Of a stretch of DNA of 64,000 bases, positions 10,400 through 22,207 are shown piece after piece (positions within the stretch are counted from its first letter, which is position 1; each line of letters opens with the position of its first letter). Made by a program: the position numbers and the translations under genes. The stretch is from Paraspadella gotoi. Lineage: Eukaryota; Chaetognatha. Below the pieces are notes generated by a model. The model did no database searches, had not been told where the DNA came from, and was given only the letters and a program-made list of their open reading frames with translations. The DNA lies in assembly GCA_051294375.1 (NCBI GenBank), contig CM119271.1, positions 8,856,120 through 8,920,119 on the forward strand, read 5' to 3'.

Positions 10400-12850
10400 A
10401 AAGGTTGCATTTTATAGGAATTCAATTAATTCGTAATCGTTCTTTCCTTCCTGATAAATACAAACTCTCGGGAGTTGAATCTCAGCGAAATTTTTCTTTC
10501 CATTGGGAAAACTTGGTTTCAAGAATCTCCGCCAATGACCGTATCTCTGTTTAAAACGCGGATCGGCTTTCGCTTCCGCCGAATCCCAACGATGTTCTCA
10601 AGCCGGGTAATCGCCTCATCGATGTCGTTCGTCGGTGGCTTTCCCGCCAGCGAGCAATCTCGTAAGCATTCTCATGAGGAAGCGAAGCAATCGCGGTCGG
10701 CCAAACTCTTTTCGCCCAGCATGGTTATAGCTCCGCGTGACCGCTGCTGCATACATCTGTCGGTGAAAATATTTCTGGCAATTTCAGGTTTTGCGAGACC
10801 GCCCAAACCAGAAGCGTTAATTCTTGGTGCACGCATCTGGTCAGTAACGCCTGGTTGTGACATTGTCAGATTCCCTTGTTGCATATGAATTTTCAAAAAC
10901 AACCTTATTTTTGGCATCTTCGCTCATGAAGACTTCCTCAGCGGCGAAGATCCTTCAACATTTGGATGGTTGATTCGGTTGACTGTGAAACAAAATTCTC
11001 TCAAACTGTGGTTAGCAGTGGGCGGGACTGCCGGTCCATGATGGCGCGGCAAGTAATCGAGGAGGGGCCTCAGGGTATCGATCCTGCTGCCATTTGCTTC
11101 TCCCCCACCTTCTGCTGTAGGTGTTGTCCCTGTCGCGGCGGCTGCGTCTGTTCTTCGCCCAACTCTTGTTCTAAACCGCCGTATATAGTCGGTCAAGCTT
11201 GTAATTTGACGTTGCGTTGTCGGTGATCGCCGATCGCTGGGGTTAGTGGTTCTCTACTTTGTCTCGGCGCATCTCTTTGTTCAGGAGGGGTTTCAAATAC
11301 TGGCGGCATGGTTCTGAGGAGTTACGGTGGCTGCTCTTGCAGTCGGCGGTTGTCCCGCCGTCACCTGTCAACCTCATCCTTTCTATTGGTTGCAGCCATC
11401 TCGGCTAGAGTTCTCGCCATCCGATCTCTTTCTCTTTCTGTGCAGAGAAGTACTGAGCCATCCGTGCTCTTCTGGTTTTGGTCATCCAAAAATTCCTACT
11501 CATTTGATCTCTCTCCCGGGCCTTTTTCTCTCTCCTTCATGCCTTGAGCTGGTTCTGCTGTTGCGTGAAGGCCTTCGAATGCAAGAGGCATTCGCCTCCT
11601 AGGGAGGGTAACGTGCAGAAGCCGACGGGCTTGTCTTTGCGCGAAAAGGTTACTCTGCGGAAGCGATCCGGCAGGAGTGCAAATCCTTCCGTGAGATTGT
11701 CAAAGTTCTCCCCCGCGCATTAGCGTTAGAAGACGCTAATGTCCCGTGCGCGAGTCGGTGCTATTCTAATGGCAGCTTGACTCTTCTCGTCGGCGCATTT
11801 GTGACGAACCTGCTTCAAGCTCTCTTAGTTGTTGATCTTTCGTTCTCAGTACTCGCTGAGCTATATCACGTTCTTGCTTCGCAGTGCATTATCCGAGCAG
11901 CGCGGTTATATTGTAGTCGCTCCTGTTCGTGGGAGTACTCACGGGTATTGACTCGAAATGTATAGCTTTCATTCAGAGCTGCTATTCGTAGATTTACGAT
12001 CCATCCCCTACCTAGTAGCTCCAAACTGATGAGTAGGATAGATAGACCGTAAAAACTGTCGGCTGCGAGGCGAGGTTGATTCAGAAGCCGTTGTCGTCGT
12101 TACGTTGTCGTTCGTCCAGTTTGGCGCGTCCTCCAGTGGGTCCTCTGTCGAGCCGGAGGCCGGTTGAAGTGCCCGTTGATGGTGCGACGGTAGTACGACT
12201 GTCGCGGTTAATGATCCCACGACATCGATTCCCTTCCTTCGCTAGCTATGTCGAACGGGTCTAAAAAAGCGGTACGAGGGGGAGCCTTGATACCGGAAGG
12301 ACCTGGTTCTAGATGCGACAGGTTCATCTAATCTCGTAGCTGTCGCGGCTCCCCCACCGTTGAGCTATTCGCCAACTCGATCTTCGTGCCAGTGCTCTCC
12401 CCAAATTAGCGGTTAATCATGCCATCAAAGGGGAGGAGGGCTGAGTGTTGTTGCGTACATGGTATAGGTATATGTCGAACGGTTCCTATTCCTGCTCATA
12501 GGAAAACTGCGTTAAGGGTTGTCTCAGCATATCGGGGATTGTTTGGAAGGATCTCCTGCGTTTCTCTCCATCGCCGAAGTACAGAGAAGGGTTTGGTACA
12601 TAATCACTGGCTGCTGCGGTTATCTGCTGACAATTTGAAGCTTTTGCTCTAACGCCTCCCTCATGCTATTGGCGACATACGATCTGGCGGAGATCCGTTA
12701 TCTTCCGCGTGTACCATGGAGTCGTTGAAACGGTGTGGAAGAGGCGTCTCCATCTCGATGCAAATTCTGTTGGAGCCAAACTGCTTCCTCCGCTTCCTTG
12801 AAAAAGGTCCATCGTTCTCGGTGCAGAAGCCATCACGAGGGGGTTTTGAG
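10400..12850 (-). pseudogene. BEL/Pao gag N-terminal and middle part, frameshifted
   Basis: Open segments include 12850-12662 (with a KRRK basic run), 12645-12490, 12225-12010, 12000-11880 continuing in another frame to about 11775, 11695-11535, 11530-11400, 11196-10924, 10917-10672 and 10575-10405. Several are Glu/Arg/Gln-rich and helix-prone (for example the TREYSHEQERLQYNRAAR stretch), as expected for gag coiled regions. The assignment to gag rests on position upstream of the zinc knuckles and on composition, not on a recognised capsid motif. Confidence 0.65.
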
Positions 12851-12860
12851 GTAAAAATAA

Positions 12861-13330
12861 TAGTAATTCGATTTAAAAAAGAAAAAAAAAATGGGAATAT
12901 CTACATTAATCTAAAAATCTAACCAAATCCGCATGTACTTGATTTCCTATTACGCACGTCGGTATGTGCAATCAAAACTAAGAAGCGCTCATCGGCTCTT
13001 TACTGTCGAGAAAACCAAGAACCAAAACCTGGTCTCCGCGTGACGCCTCCTCGCGTGTCGACCGTCAGGTACTACTGAGGGGAAACCTTGGTGCTTCACC
13101 TCGCGTCTCAACCGGAAGTGGCCGCGGGGGTTCTTGTCCGACGCCCCTTCGGAGCGTCGCAGCCTCTGCGACCCCGTGATGTGTAGCGGGTGGAAAGTAG
13201 AAGGAGCTGGCGAAAGGAACCCAAGTCCGTTGAAGGCGAGGTGTCGAGCCTTGCGACGCCGTCTCTGCTAAGATCACGAGTCCATAGTAGAGTCTGAGGC
13301 TGAGTGACATGTGGCCTCTCCGTGCCTCCT
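12861..13330. other. GC-rich segment beside the retrotransposon, possible LTR or leader
   Basis: 13020-13310 is markedly GC-rich and sits just outside the 5' end of the minus-strand gag. That is where a 5' LTR or leader would lie. No second copy was found at the other end of the element, so the LTR identity is untested. Confidence 0.25.
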
Positions 13331-14506
13331 ATTGCCCGCGAGGTCTCTGGTGGCAGGTCTCAGTGGGCGTCTCGTTGGCCCTTGATCTAGGAAAGTTGGT
13401 GACGTAAGGGCTGACATGAATGACGGAAGGAGTTTCATAGCCGTAAAGAAGCCGCTTTGGAGACGGGTCAAAGGGTAACTCTCTAACTGACTTGAAAAAG
13501 GGAAAGAAATGCATACAAAAAGAGTTATTAGAAAAAGCAGACAAATGTATAGAAAAGTCACGTTTGACAATGAAATGGAATAAAAATGAGCAATAATAAT
13601 GAGTAAAAATGAATAAAACAGCGCCATCTCTCATCAAATGTACAAACATAAACCATTAATACGTCAACTAAGTATCTATTCTCTTTTCTTTTTTGACCAA
13701 CAGTTAGTCGCATTAAACCGTTATACCTACTGGTTTACAGGGCGTACGGAACATATACGGTCACAATTTTTCTACTTAAATTCGGTTCCTTCCTTTTTTT
13801 ATCTCTTATCGCCTCTTTCGAAATTGGGGAGCACGGATCGTGACAGCGGAATAAGATATCGACGTTTTTTTTTTTTCCTCTCGCCTCTACGTTCATTTCG
13901 GCCCGTCAAAAAAAAACAAAAAAAAACTTTTGTTTGGATTTCGTTGTAAGAGAAATCGAATTCGTGATTAAAAGTCAAGATCGAATTCGTCAGCGAAGAG
14001 GAGTGCGATCATCCGCGTCTACCGATAGAGTGAAAAAGGATTTCGATTCAAGAGACTCGGCTATCAACGAATGGAGACGAAATGAAAACGTTAGTTGGTC
14101 AGTTGGTTAAGAACTGAGGAAAGGGGAGCGCATTTGCGGCTGGGGAAGAGTTTTGAATCTCAATCCGCAACCGAAACGAGCAGCAATAAATTTGTGGAAA
14201 AAAAGAAAAGGAGACAGATCGTCCGCAGCATAAAGAACCAATTGAGCGGCTTGCGGCAAAGTTATATTAACTTATTCGTATCCGTCAATGTTACCCAGGT
14301 ATCGCAAAGACATATTTGTAGCAATTGAACGAAACGATTGGAAGGAAAACCGGCGATGTGGTAATGTACCAAAATGTTGTGGCAGCTGACTCACCAATTT
14401 GCCGCGAAGTACTCAACAGGCGATCGCATTATTCTCATTGTTGCTTACGCGCTCTTTTGTCGATCCCAATGTTAGCCTCCAAGCGACTGAATAGAGACAG
14501 AGAGAC

Positions 14507-14553
<47 letters not shown>

Positions 14554-16107
14554 GAGCGATCCAGAATGGGGCGTTCCGCGGCGTAAACTTGGACTCGACA
14601 TCTGGACGTCGACGAGTCAACAAAAGAACAATCGATCCATTTGCGACTCATTTGCTCTCTCTCTCTCTCTCTCTCTCTCCTCTTCTCTCTCTCTCTCTCT
14701 CTCTGTCTTGTCTCCCTCTCTATCCCTCGCCGCTCTCTCTCTCGCCCGCCCATTCCACTACTTTTCCTTTTCTTTAATTCGGTGAGGCTCCTGTGAGAAC
14801 CGAACCGATCGGTGACTAACACTCACAATCTCACACGCAGTCATACAATACACACGCATTCACACACACACACACACACACTTCATATTGGCAAGTGTGT
14901 ACGTTTGATATATAATAGTGGAGCAGTATTGGAAGGCGAGGCCAGGCGAGAGAGAGAGAGAGAGAGAGAGAGGAAAGAGAGGAAGAGAGAGAGAAGAGAG
15001 AGAGAGAGCGGGGGGGTCTGTTTAGCCACGCCCAGAAGAGAAGTTTACCCGCNNNNNNNNNNNNNNNNNNNNNNNNNCCGCCTCAAGGGTTCGAAACCGA
15101 AATGGAATTTAAATTCACTATTGAAGGCGTCGATTTTGTCGCTTTTAAGCGAGAAAAAAGGAAAATGGTTGATCCTTTGTGACGTTTCTCGCTTATCGCT
15201 GTCGCCTGTTGGGCCTCTGCGGGGCCTGTTTAGCATGTGTTGGCTGTGTGGCCCCTTCGGCCTGTGTGGTCTGTGTGGCCTGTGTGGTCTGTGGAGGGAG
15301 ATCGGATACTGCGGCTATATTAGATTCAATTAGAGTAAATTTTAAAACAAATGTAGCAAGGTTTGATATATTTCACCTAACTATTAAATTTGTTTATTTT
15401 ATGGTCGTGAACTTTGTCTTCTTTTCTTTTCTTTCTTTTTTTACCATTTTTTTTCTTCTTTCTTTCTCTTCGCTGTTCTTTCTTCTCTTCTCTTTCTTTT
15501 TTTGTCTTAACTTTCTTTTTATTTTTCTATTTTATTTTCATTTTCATTGCAGAGACCCAAAACGTTCTTTAGATTAGCTAGATACAGTGAGTCCCAATGA
15601 TACAGTCGGTTAACTTTTACATTTTGTTTTCTTAAAATCTTATTTCTGAGATAACAATTTCAAAGATAAGAGCCCCAGTTTTTTTTACTTTTTTAGTTTT
15701 TAATTTTGAAATGGTCCATACTTGCGCGCTTATTCATGATAATGAATTTAAGTTTTTCGATGGAGTAGTAAGCTTTTATTAACGGACAGTACCACTGGGA
15801 TACACTGTATGTTAAAACTGATTTCATCAAATCAAAACCTTCGAGATACACAAAATTAACGAATCTACCAATCGTAATCGTCAGTCAAAGTCTTCAGCGT
15901 TAAACAGTTTCGGCTCAGCGGAACAGGTTCAAGTTAGCAGCTAGCGGTTAGCAGGTTAGCAAACTAGGTTAATTCAATTTAAAAACCCGTATTTTACCGG
16001 TTAAACCGGTTTAACGGGTCTTCTTTAAAGAAATACACAGCTCAACAACTCCGCGAGGCAGGAATTAAATGGATTTTTTATTCGTAATAATTTGATAAAT
16101 AAAAGTC
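13331..16107. other. Intergenic region with GA/CT/CA microsatellites
   Basis: I see no gene. Simple repeats lie at 14506-14550 (GA), 14652-14703 (CT), 14862-14880 (CA), 14948-15008 (GA, interrupted) and 15420-15500 (CTTT-rich). A 25-base N gap lies at 15053-15077. A degenerate (TGTGTGGCC)-like run covers 15240-15292. The last part precedes the start codon at 16108 and may hold its promoter; no element was recognised. Confidence 0.6.
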
Positions 16108-19100
16108 ATGATGGCCGATCCGCCCGAGGCGATTCCATTGATGGTTCGCAAAAACGCGGAACACCGGTTACAAATAAATCCCAACAACGACAACGACAAT
16201 AAAAGCAACAACAACAACGAAGAGAACGACTCGGACGAGCCAGTCAATCCGAGAAGGAAAAACCCGGATGTGACGATCGCCGATTCGCGCGGAATTCTCG
16301 GCTGGTGGCGCGATCTGACGCTGACCGGCCGCGCCAGGCTCGTGTTTACCGTCGCCATGGTGATTTTCTTTTACTTCGACATCGTTACCGACAGCATCCT
16401 GGCGGTGGAGTATTACAACAACGTCGAAGGGCTTTACGACGGAAGATGCGTTATGTTCATAGATGCCAACGGATCTGTCGGGAAAGTTTACAAAAACGAG
16501 AGCTTGTTTCGAAAATTTGTGAACGAAACAAGCAAAATAAATGGATCCGTCGGGGAAATTTACAAAAACGAGAGCTTGTATCAAACATTGGTAAACGAGA
16601 CAAGCAAGATAAAGACTGAAGCACGCGAGCCTCTTCTCAACACGAACCTTTTCTTCGTTCTCACCGTCCTTTTCATGTTTTTGCCTCTCGTAGTGAGAGC
16701 GATAGAAATGAGCGCCAAGGAACTGTTGTGGCATTACGCCTTCCACGGATTTCGAACGGAACTCGATTGCGAACAGGATTTTCCGTGGAATTGGTTGAAC
16801 GTCGCCGTGAAGAATCCTTTCCTGGTAGTTGTGGTCCGTGTTGTTGTCTTCCTTCTGCTCCCGATTCTCATCCCGTTCACTTCGATCAGAAAATGTCTGA
16901 TCGAGTTTCAATTGATCAAAATCGAAGAGACGGCGAGGGGAGAGGACGAAGAAACCGAAGGTTCTTTCTTTCGTCGATTGATCAAACTCGTCTTGGATAG
17001 CGATCTCTTCACGTTGACCAGAACCGGAAGTCGCGTCAGGAAGTATCACGAGCTCATGATCCAGAACGTTCTCTGCGAAATCTACGAGGATGCCGATATT
17101 CCCAGTTCGCCGGAGATCAAACTCTCCGACGAGCTCTTGAAGATTTCGGAGAATCAATTCAGCGAAGCCTTTTTCGAGGACGCTCCGCAGTTCGTGACTC
17201 AGCTGGGTTGGACAATCCTGGACGGAAGCGAACTCAACTTTCTCCGCGGCGTTGTTACTTTGTCTTCGATGCTTGGCCTCTGCCTCAGAGTTTGGGATTA
17301 TTCCAAGGACGTTATTAAGAAAAATCCCATCCGTCGTGAGCCCAAGTTTCTCGGAAGCTTGATGCTGTTCCTGGTGCGATTTCCCGCTATTTTGTCCCGT
17401 CTCATGTTTCTGTCCGTCTTGTTCGGGAGCATAAGGGACGAATGGAGATACGTAGCGTTGGCCTGCATCGCCTGGCAAACGTTGTTCGGCGCCGGCTTCG
17501 AAGTTTGGCACTTGGTAAAGAGGTCGCGTCGTAAGAAAGATAAGAAAAATAGCGCGGCGGCATCCAGCGGCGCAGCCCATAACTTACTCAAATTCGTCAC
17601 CGTCACATTCAAAATCATTCAGCGCGGCTTGATTTCCAACGTTGCATTTTTGGAATACAGAATCGACGCTTTTGACGAGAGACGACGAGTTTGGTTGGAC
17701 GAAGGCAGCACCGAGAAACTCAGACGAGATCCAAAGTATCGAATTCTCGATCAAATATTAAACTACGTCAATGTGTTCGTGATTCAAACGGGCGTCATCG
17801 TCCCGTTTTATTTCAGCGAGGATCGATCTTGCATCTTCGACGTCAACGTTCGCATGGGAGGAACCGATTACCGTTTCGATCTCATTCTTGGCCTCGTCGT
17901 CGGCCTGCCTCTTGTCTCGATCGCGCTGCAGATATTCGCCGCCAAATTCGGCAACCACCCGCGATTCTCTCATTTCGGCGCGAAAGCCATTCAAGGTCTC
18001 CGCTATTATCTCTCCGACAAAATGAGAAAGGGAGATTTCGACAACGTGTGCGGCGTCGTCTTTAGACTTGACGACGATGAGAAACTCAAGTTGAGGAGGT
18101 CGAAGCTGCATGGACGGACCTTCGAGTCGCTCGTCCGGGAGAGTCAGTTGCGTCAAGTAGAAAAAGATCTCGTTCTCGCTTCCTTTAAGAAGAAGACCAT
18201 CGAGGACTTTTTGGAAGAGATAATCAACGCCGTGCAGTTGGTCGACGAGTCGCTGCGTCCGCGTCTCCTCGTCGATCTCTCATATTTTTGGGATGAAACT
18301 TTTTTCGTTCAAGAAGATGGAACTCGGCGATCTTTGTTGCACCTTTGTTCGAGCTCTTTTGGCATGAGGGTAATGTCGAAACTCGGGATTCCATTCCTGC
18401 TCTCGGATTCTCCTGAGGTATATATTATATGCTTAGTCTAAAATTATAATTATTGTTGACTTGGCTTAGTTTTAAATTAAAATGTTTTTGGAATATTTTA
18501 TACTTGGAAAATTTTTAAACATTTCTCCCCCTCTAGTTATTATCTAAATGTATCTTATTTAATGTAAAAAATTATGTGAAAAAATTATTATTTTTTTTAA
18601 AAACGTTTTTATCAATCAATACAAAGTTTTACCTGATATATTTTGTATTAGGTAAAAAATTTAAATACTAATTTCAGAAAATTAGAAATCAATCTTTAAA
18701 AATGACAAAAAAATATTATACACATTTTTAAACAATTTCTTGCCTTATATAATTATAGTTCTTTCCGATAGATACATTTTTAAAATTACTGCCCTCAGGT
18801 TTTCAATCTTTTTTACCTTTTTAATTGTGCTTTTTGTTGAACTTTACAATTTTACGTTCAGGAATTTAGAGATGTGAACGCAGCCTTCTTTCATGATGAC
18901 AACATTTGGTTGTGGACTGACAATGACATCGTTACTTATGACCAAGTAGGTCGCCAGTTCACCGATCACAACACTACCGGTGAAAGTCCCTGGGAAAATC
19001 TTTATCCGGCTCACGGCGTCATCGGAAAATCTCTTTTCGTTTTTGAGAAAAACGGAGGGACTTATGAACTAAATCTAGAGACGCTGTATTGGACGAGGAT

Positions 19101-19776
19101 TCAGTTCGAGGGTGCCTCACCATCTCCAAGACGACATCACGCCGGTTGGGTTTGGAAAGGAGCCGTTTACTTCTTTGGCGGATACGGCGAAAAGTGGCAA
19201 GGATACATTGAAACAAATGGCGAACACGACGGAATTCGGAACAATCAAATAGTTCGATTGGACGTCGAGCGGCGCCGATGGGAGTCGGTGCAAACAAAAG
19301 GGCAACGTCCGTCACCCCGGGAGAGCATGGGACATTGTGCCACGGCAGAGGGCGATTTCTTTATATACGGAGGCATGCTCAATGAAGATAGGGTTTGCAG
19401 CGACGAGCTCTTCCGCTTCAACACGCCTTCCTCGACTTGGAGCCAGATCGAGTTGAAAGGACAAATACCTCGGAAGATGCAAGGGTGCGTATTGGTCGTC
19501 GTGGACGCGTCCAAACTCCTACTGTGCGGCGGGAGTGATTACGAAGGAAACTGTTATCTCATCTACGTGGAATCTGGAGAATCGCAGAAGGTTTTGACTC
19601 TTCCTTCTTTGGGCGACGAAGGGTCCAGGGGACTCTGCTGGTTCCATGGCGTCGTCGATGATCGATCGAACAAAGCGTATCTGTTCGCAGGGAGGACGAA
19701 TATTGGTAATTCTCGTTACGTCGTCGAAATGTCGCTTGAGCACTTGGTGACCAAATCAAGGATATCGTCAGAATAA
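16108..19776 (+). CDS. XK-related (XKR-like) membrane protein fused to a C-terminal kelch domain
   Basis: Exon 1 is 16108-18417 (770 codons) and exon 2 is 18862-19776 (304 codons plus stop), giving about 1,074 residues. The donor GAG|GTATAT and acceptor TTCAG|GAA join in frame at phase 0. Exon 1 has an Asn-rich cytosolic start and a first membrane helix at about 79-101 (FFYFDIVTDSILAVEYY, XK-like). A glycosylation-site-rich loop at 121-168 and several more hydrophobic helices follow. An EAFFEDAPQFVTQLGW segment resembles the XK-family E-x-x-PQ-x-x-Q motif. A further membrane pair and a charged region at about 640-770 match no domain I know. Exon 2 is a kelch propeller with FFGGYG, IYGGML and LCGGSD turns. 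XK relatives include lipid scramblases; activity here is inference. The kelch exon opens right after an in-frame stop with no ATG, so it cannot easily stand alone. Confidence 0.7.
16468..16611 (+). repeat. Tandem 72-bp duplication coding two 24-residue glycosylated-loop units
   Basis: Residues 121-144 and 145-168 of the XK-like protein are near-identical units of the pattern NGSVG..YKNESL...VNETSKI. Each unit carries three N-x-S/T sequons (NGS, NES, NET), so there are six in 48 residues. The position between the first and second predicted helices fits an extracellular or lumenal loop. Confidence 0.85.
18862..19776 (+). CDS. Kelch beta-propeller exon of the XK-kelch gene
   Basis: This exon codes residues 771-1074. 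Successive blades show hydrophobic strand, GG turn and Trp or Tyr at the expected spacing: HHAGWVWKGAVYFFGG, then GHCATAEGDFFIYGG, then VLVVVDASKLLLCGG, then NKAYLFAGR. About five to six blades are likely. The segment is acid and solvent-type in composition, without signal peptide or membrane helix, so it should hang on the cytosolic side and could recruit a partner. Confidence 0.8.
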   Translation, partial: EFRDVNAAFFHDDNIWLWTDNDIVTYDQVGRQFTDHNTTGESPWENLYPAHGVIGKSLFVFEKNGGTYELNLETLYWTRIQFEGASPSPRRHHAGWVWKGAVYFFGGYGEKWQGYIETNGEHDGIRNNQIVRLDVERRRWESVQTKGQRPSPRESMGHCATAEGDFFIYGGMLNEDRVCSDELFRFNTPSSTWSQIELKGQIPRKMQGCVLVVVDASKLLLCGGSDYEGNCYLIYVESGESQKVLTLPSLGDEGSRGLCWFHGVVDDRSNKAYLFAGRTNIGNSRYVVEMSLEHLVTKSRISSE

Positions 19777-22120
19777 AAACTGACTTCATTTTACTGCAAC
19801 TGCAAACCTCAGGAATTGAAAGAAGCGCTATTTTTGAAAATATTGTTTTGATTTGATCAAGGTTTTGAATGATGATCCAGGGCAGAAATTAGAATCTTGG
19901 AATAATAAATATTATTGATACAAAATTCTTGCCTTTAATATGAGCTCTGTTAATGTGCACTGTGGCTGGGCCTTTAGTCATGTCGATAATATTTTTTTAT
20001 AAGCAGTTACGTGTTTGAGGTTACGAAATTAAATGATTTTAGCTTCACAAGTTTTTACTTCAAATATTTCCTGTATCGCGCACAATGGTAATGATCCCGC
20101 TACTAGACGGGATTCCATACAATAGAATAGGGAAATGTGGAGTTTATATCGCAGATTGTAATTATCAACTTGAACAGCTAATTCCGAGATATACGTATAT
20201 ACTGAAAGATCAAAATCTCTATTGTTTCAGCAATTTAATTAAATCTGTCAACTTCGTTTTGGAAAAAGAAGTAGTTAGACCTTCAAGTAAATTCAGGAGA
20301 TTACACAAGTATATACATCATTGTGAAAGTTATTTTTTATTAATAGTTTTTGAGAGAAATAAAGATTTTAAATAAATTAGCATCAAAGCAATATGCAAAT
20401 AGGTTTTTAAAACACGAATTTTAAAGAACCGATAGAAACTGTTTCTCATTTTTATTATTTTCTTCTCATTTTTTTTTCAGACTATTTCTTTCTTTCTTTC
20501 TTTCTCTTTTTCTTTCTAACTCTCTTTTTTTTTTCTTTCTTTCTTTCTTTCTTTTTTCTTTCTTTCTTCTTTCTTTCTTTCTTTTCTTTCTTTTCTTTTC
20601 TAACTTCTCTTCTTTCTAACCTTCTTTTTGTTCTTTTTTCTTTTTCTTTCTTTCTTTCTTTCTTTCTTTTCTTTCTTTCTTTCTTTCTTTCTATCTATAA
20701 TTATTTCTTTGTTTCCCGCCATTTTTCTAAAAATCTCTTCGAATCCGCATTTCGCCTCATTTCCCGTTCACCCGCGAAAAGTAATTTCGTAAATCTTCGC
20801 CGTCATCATTGTCGTCGTCGTTGTCGTCGTCGTTGTCGCGCTCCTTTGAAAAATTACATTTTTTATTTCGCTTTGAATTTTACGAAGGAAGCCGATTTTT
20901 TTTTCTTTGAACGCGGGATCGGGAGGGTCTGATGTATGAGACTATTTTTCCAAGGTTCTCGTGGACCCACAGTAAAGGCGGCCATTGAACAATGAACACA
21001 TTGAACCCATAAACACATTGAGAGCGTTTTAAAACATGTGAATAAATTATAGCTTATTGAACTAGGATCACAAGAAAGTGCGTTTTAATATAAAATGGGG
21101 TTTTTGTTAATTTTTAATACTGGTTTTTTGGGTTTTTTTTTGGTTTTTTTTTATTTTTTTTTGCGGTCATAATTTCCCCATTCCTGGTATTTGTCATTTG
21201 TAGACGAGTTATGTCATCAGTCTTATAAAATATATTCTTCGTCGTTATCGTCATCGTTTCATCATCGTCGCATTCGTCGTCGTCGTTTTCGCTTTCGATT
21301 CATTATTCACGTCATTTTTCCGACGGGTGAACGATCGTCGGTGTAAAGCGTTGAGAAGCGAACTTATCTCAATCGATCAAAATCGGGGGAAAAGAAGAGA
21401 GACGAGGCTCGTCCGACGGGGGGCCACCCTTTTCTCCCAGGCCCGGACTGCGGGGGGGGGGCTGTGCGGGAGCTGGAGAGTGGCGAAAGGTATGATAAGG
21501 AGTGGAGAAAGGTAGTTCGGAAGAATTCGCCTGGGAGTGGCAAGCTACCCTGGGCTGATAAATGGTAGTAGGGATCGAGGATAACTTGGCAGATGATGGG
21601 CTTTGGAGTGGTGGGCGAGAAAGCTTAATTTAGAGAAGGCCTGGGAGTGTTGAATCGGTGCGGCTACTTATATCCACCTCGAGGTCAAATATTGTTAAGG
21701 ACTTGACAAACCTTCGCCCGAGCCACAACTATCGATTATATGATGCGGCTTGAGAGCTTGATAAATGTCCCGAAAGGAATTTTGGAATCGACCTGGGCAA
21801 ATTAAGTTTTCCCCCACCCCCACAAGCCCCAATAAAGTTTTACTTGGGCAGGTTTTTTTTTTGGAATTTTATTTGCTCAATATACGTATGTACGTTTTAT
21901 AAACTTTAAAAAAAAGTTATTTGATATCACCGTTGTGAATTTTTATTTATTTTATTTTCTCTCTGTTTTTCAATCAAAAATTCCTTTTCCATATCCAACT
22001 CAAACATTGAACTTGTTGAGAGGGTGATTAAAGAATATAATCCACTACTTTGACAGCTTCGAAAATCAGTATCACTCACTTTTTTTTTTCAAAACTCATT
22101 TCCTATCGCTCTCCTGCTCT

Positions 22121-22207
<87 letters not shown>

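Larger units (their letters stand above)
6390..12860 (-). mobile_element. Decayed BEL/Pao LTR retrotransposon
   Basis: Reading the minus strand from 12.86 down to 6.4 kb gives a chain of open segments that switch frame every 100-250 bases. Their order is that of a BEL/Pao gag-pol: basic and coiled gag pieces, a Pro/Gln-rich linker, paired zinc knuckles, the pre-RT segment, reverse transcriptase, RNase H and the linker into integrase. Segments are joined by single-base losses or gains, so no complete protein is encoded. The integrase zinc finger and DDE core are absent. The homology stops near 6395, close to a CG-rich triplet repeat and a gap. I could not define LTRs or a target-site duplication. 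The frameshifts could be true decay, uncorrected read errors, or both. Confidence 0.85.

Noticed and set aside
10086-10436. Plus-strand open frame of 116 codons
   Set aside because: Antisense to retrotransposon gag. The minus strand gives the Pro/Gln-rich segment expected before the zinc knuckles.
14325-14822. Ser/Leu- and Arg/Glu-repeat frames on both strands
   Set aside because: These are translations of (CT)n/(GA)n microsatellites. Similar frames near 22.1, 25.4, 30.0, 34.8 and 40.0 kb were dropped for the same reason.
15078-15110. GGTTCGAAACC string suggesting a tRNA T-arm
   Set aside because: No cloverleaf or acceptor pairing could be formed around it, and a gap lies immediately upstream.
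16168-17580. Long 470-codon minus-strand frame opposite the XK-like exon
   Set aside because: It is the shadow of a strongly coding plus-strand exon. It reads as low-complexity complement with no family features.
20085-20375. 96-codon open frame starting with ATG on the plus strand
   Set aside because: AT-rich, no recognisable motif, no splice partners; consistent with chance in AT-rich DNA.
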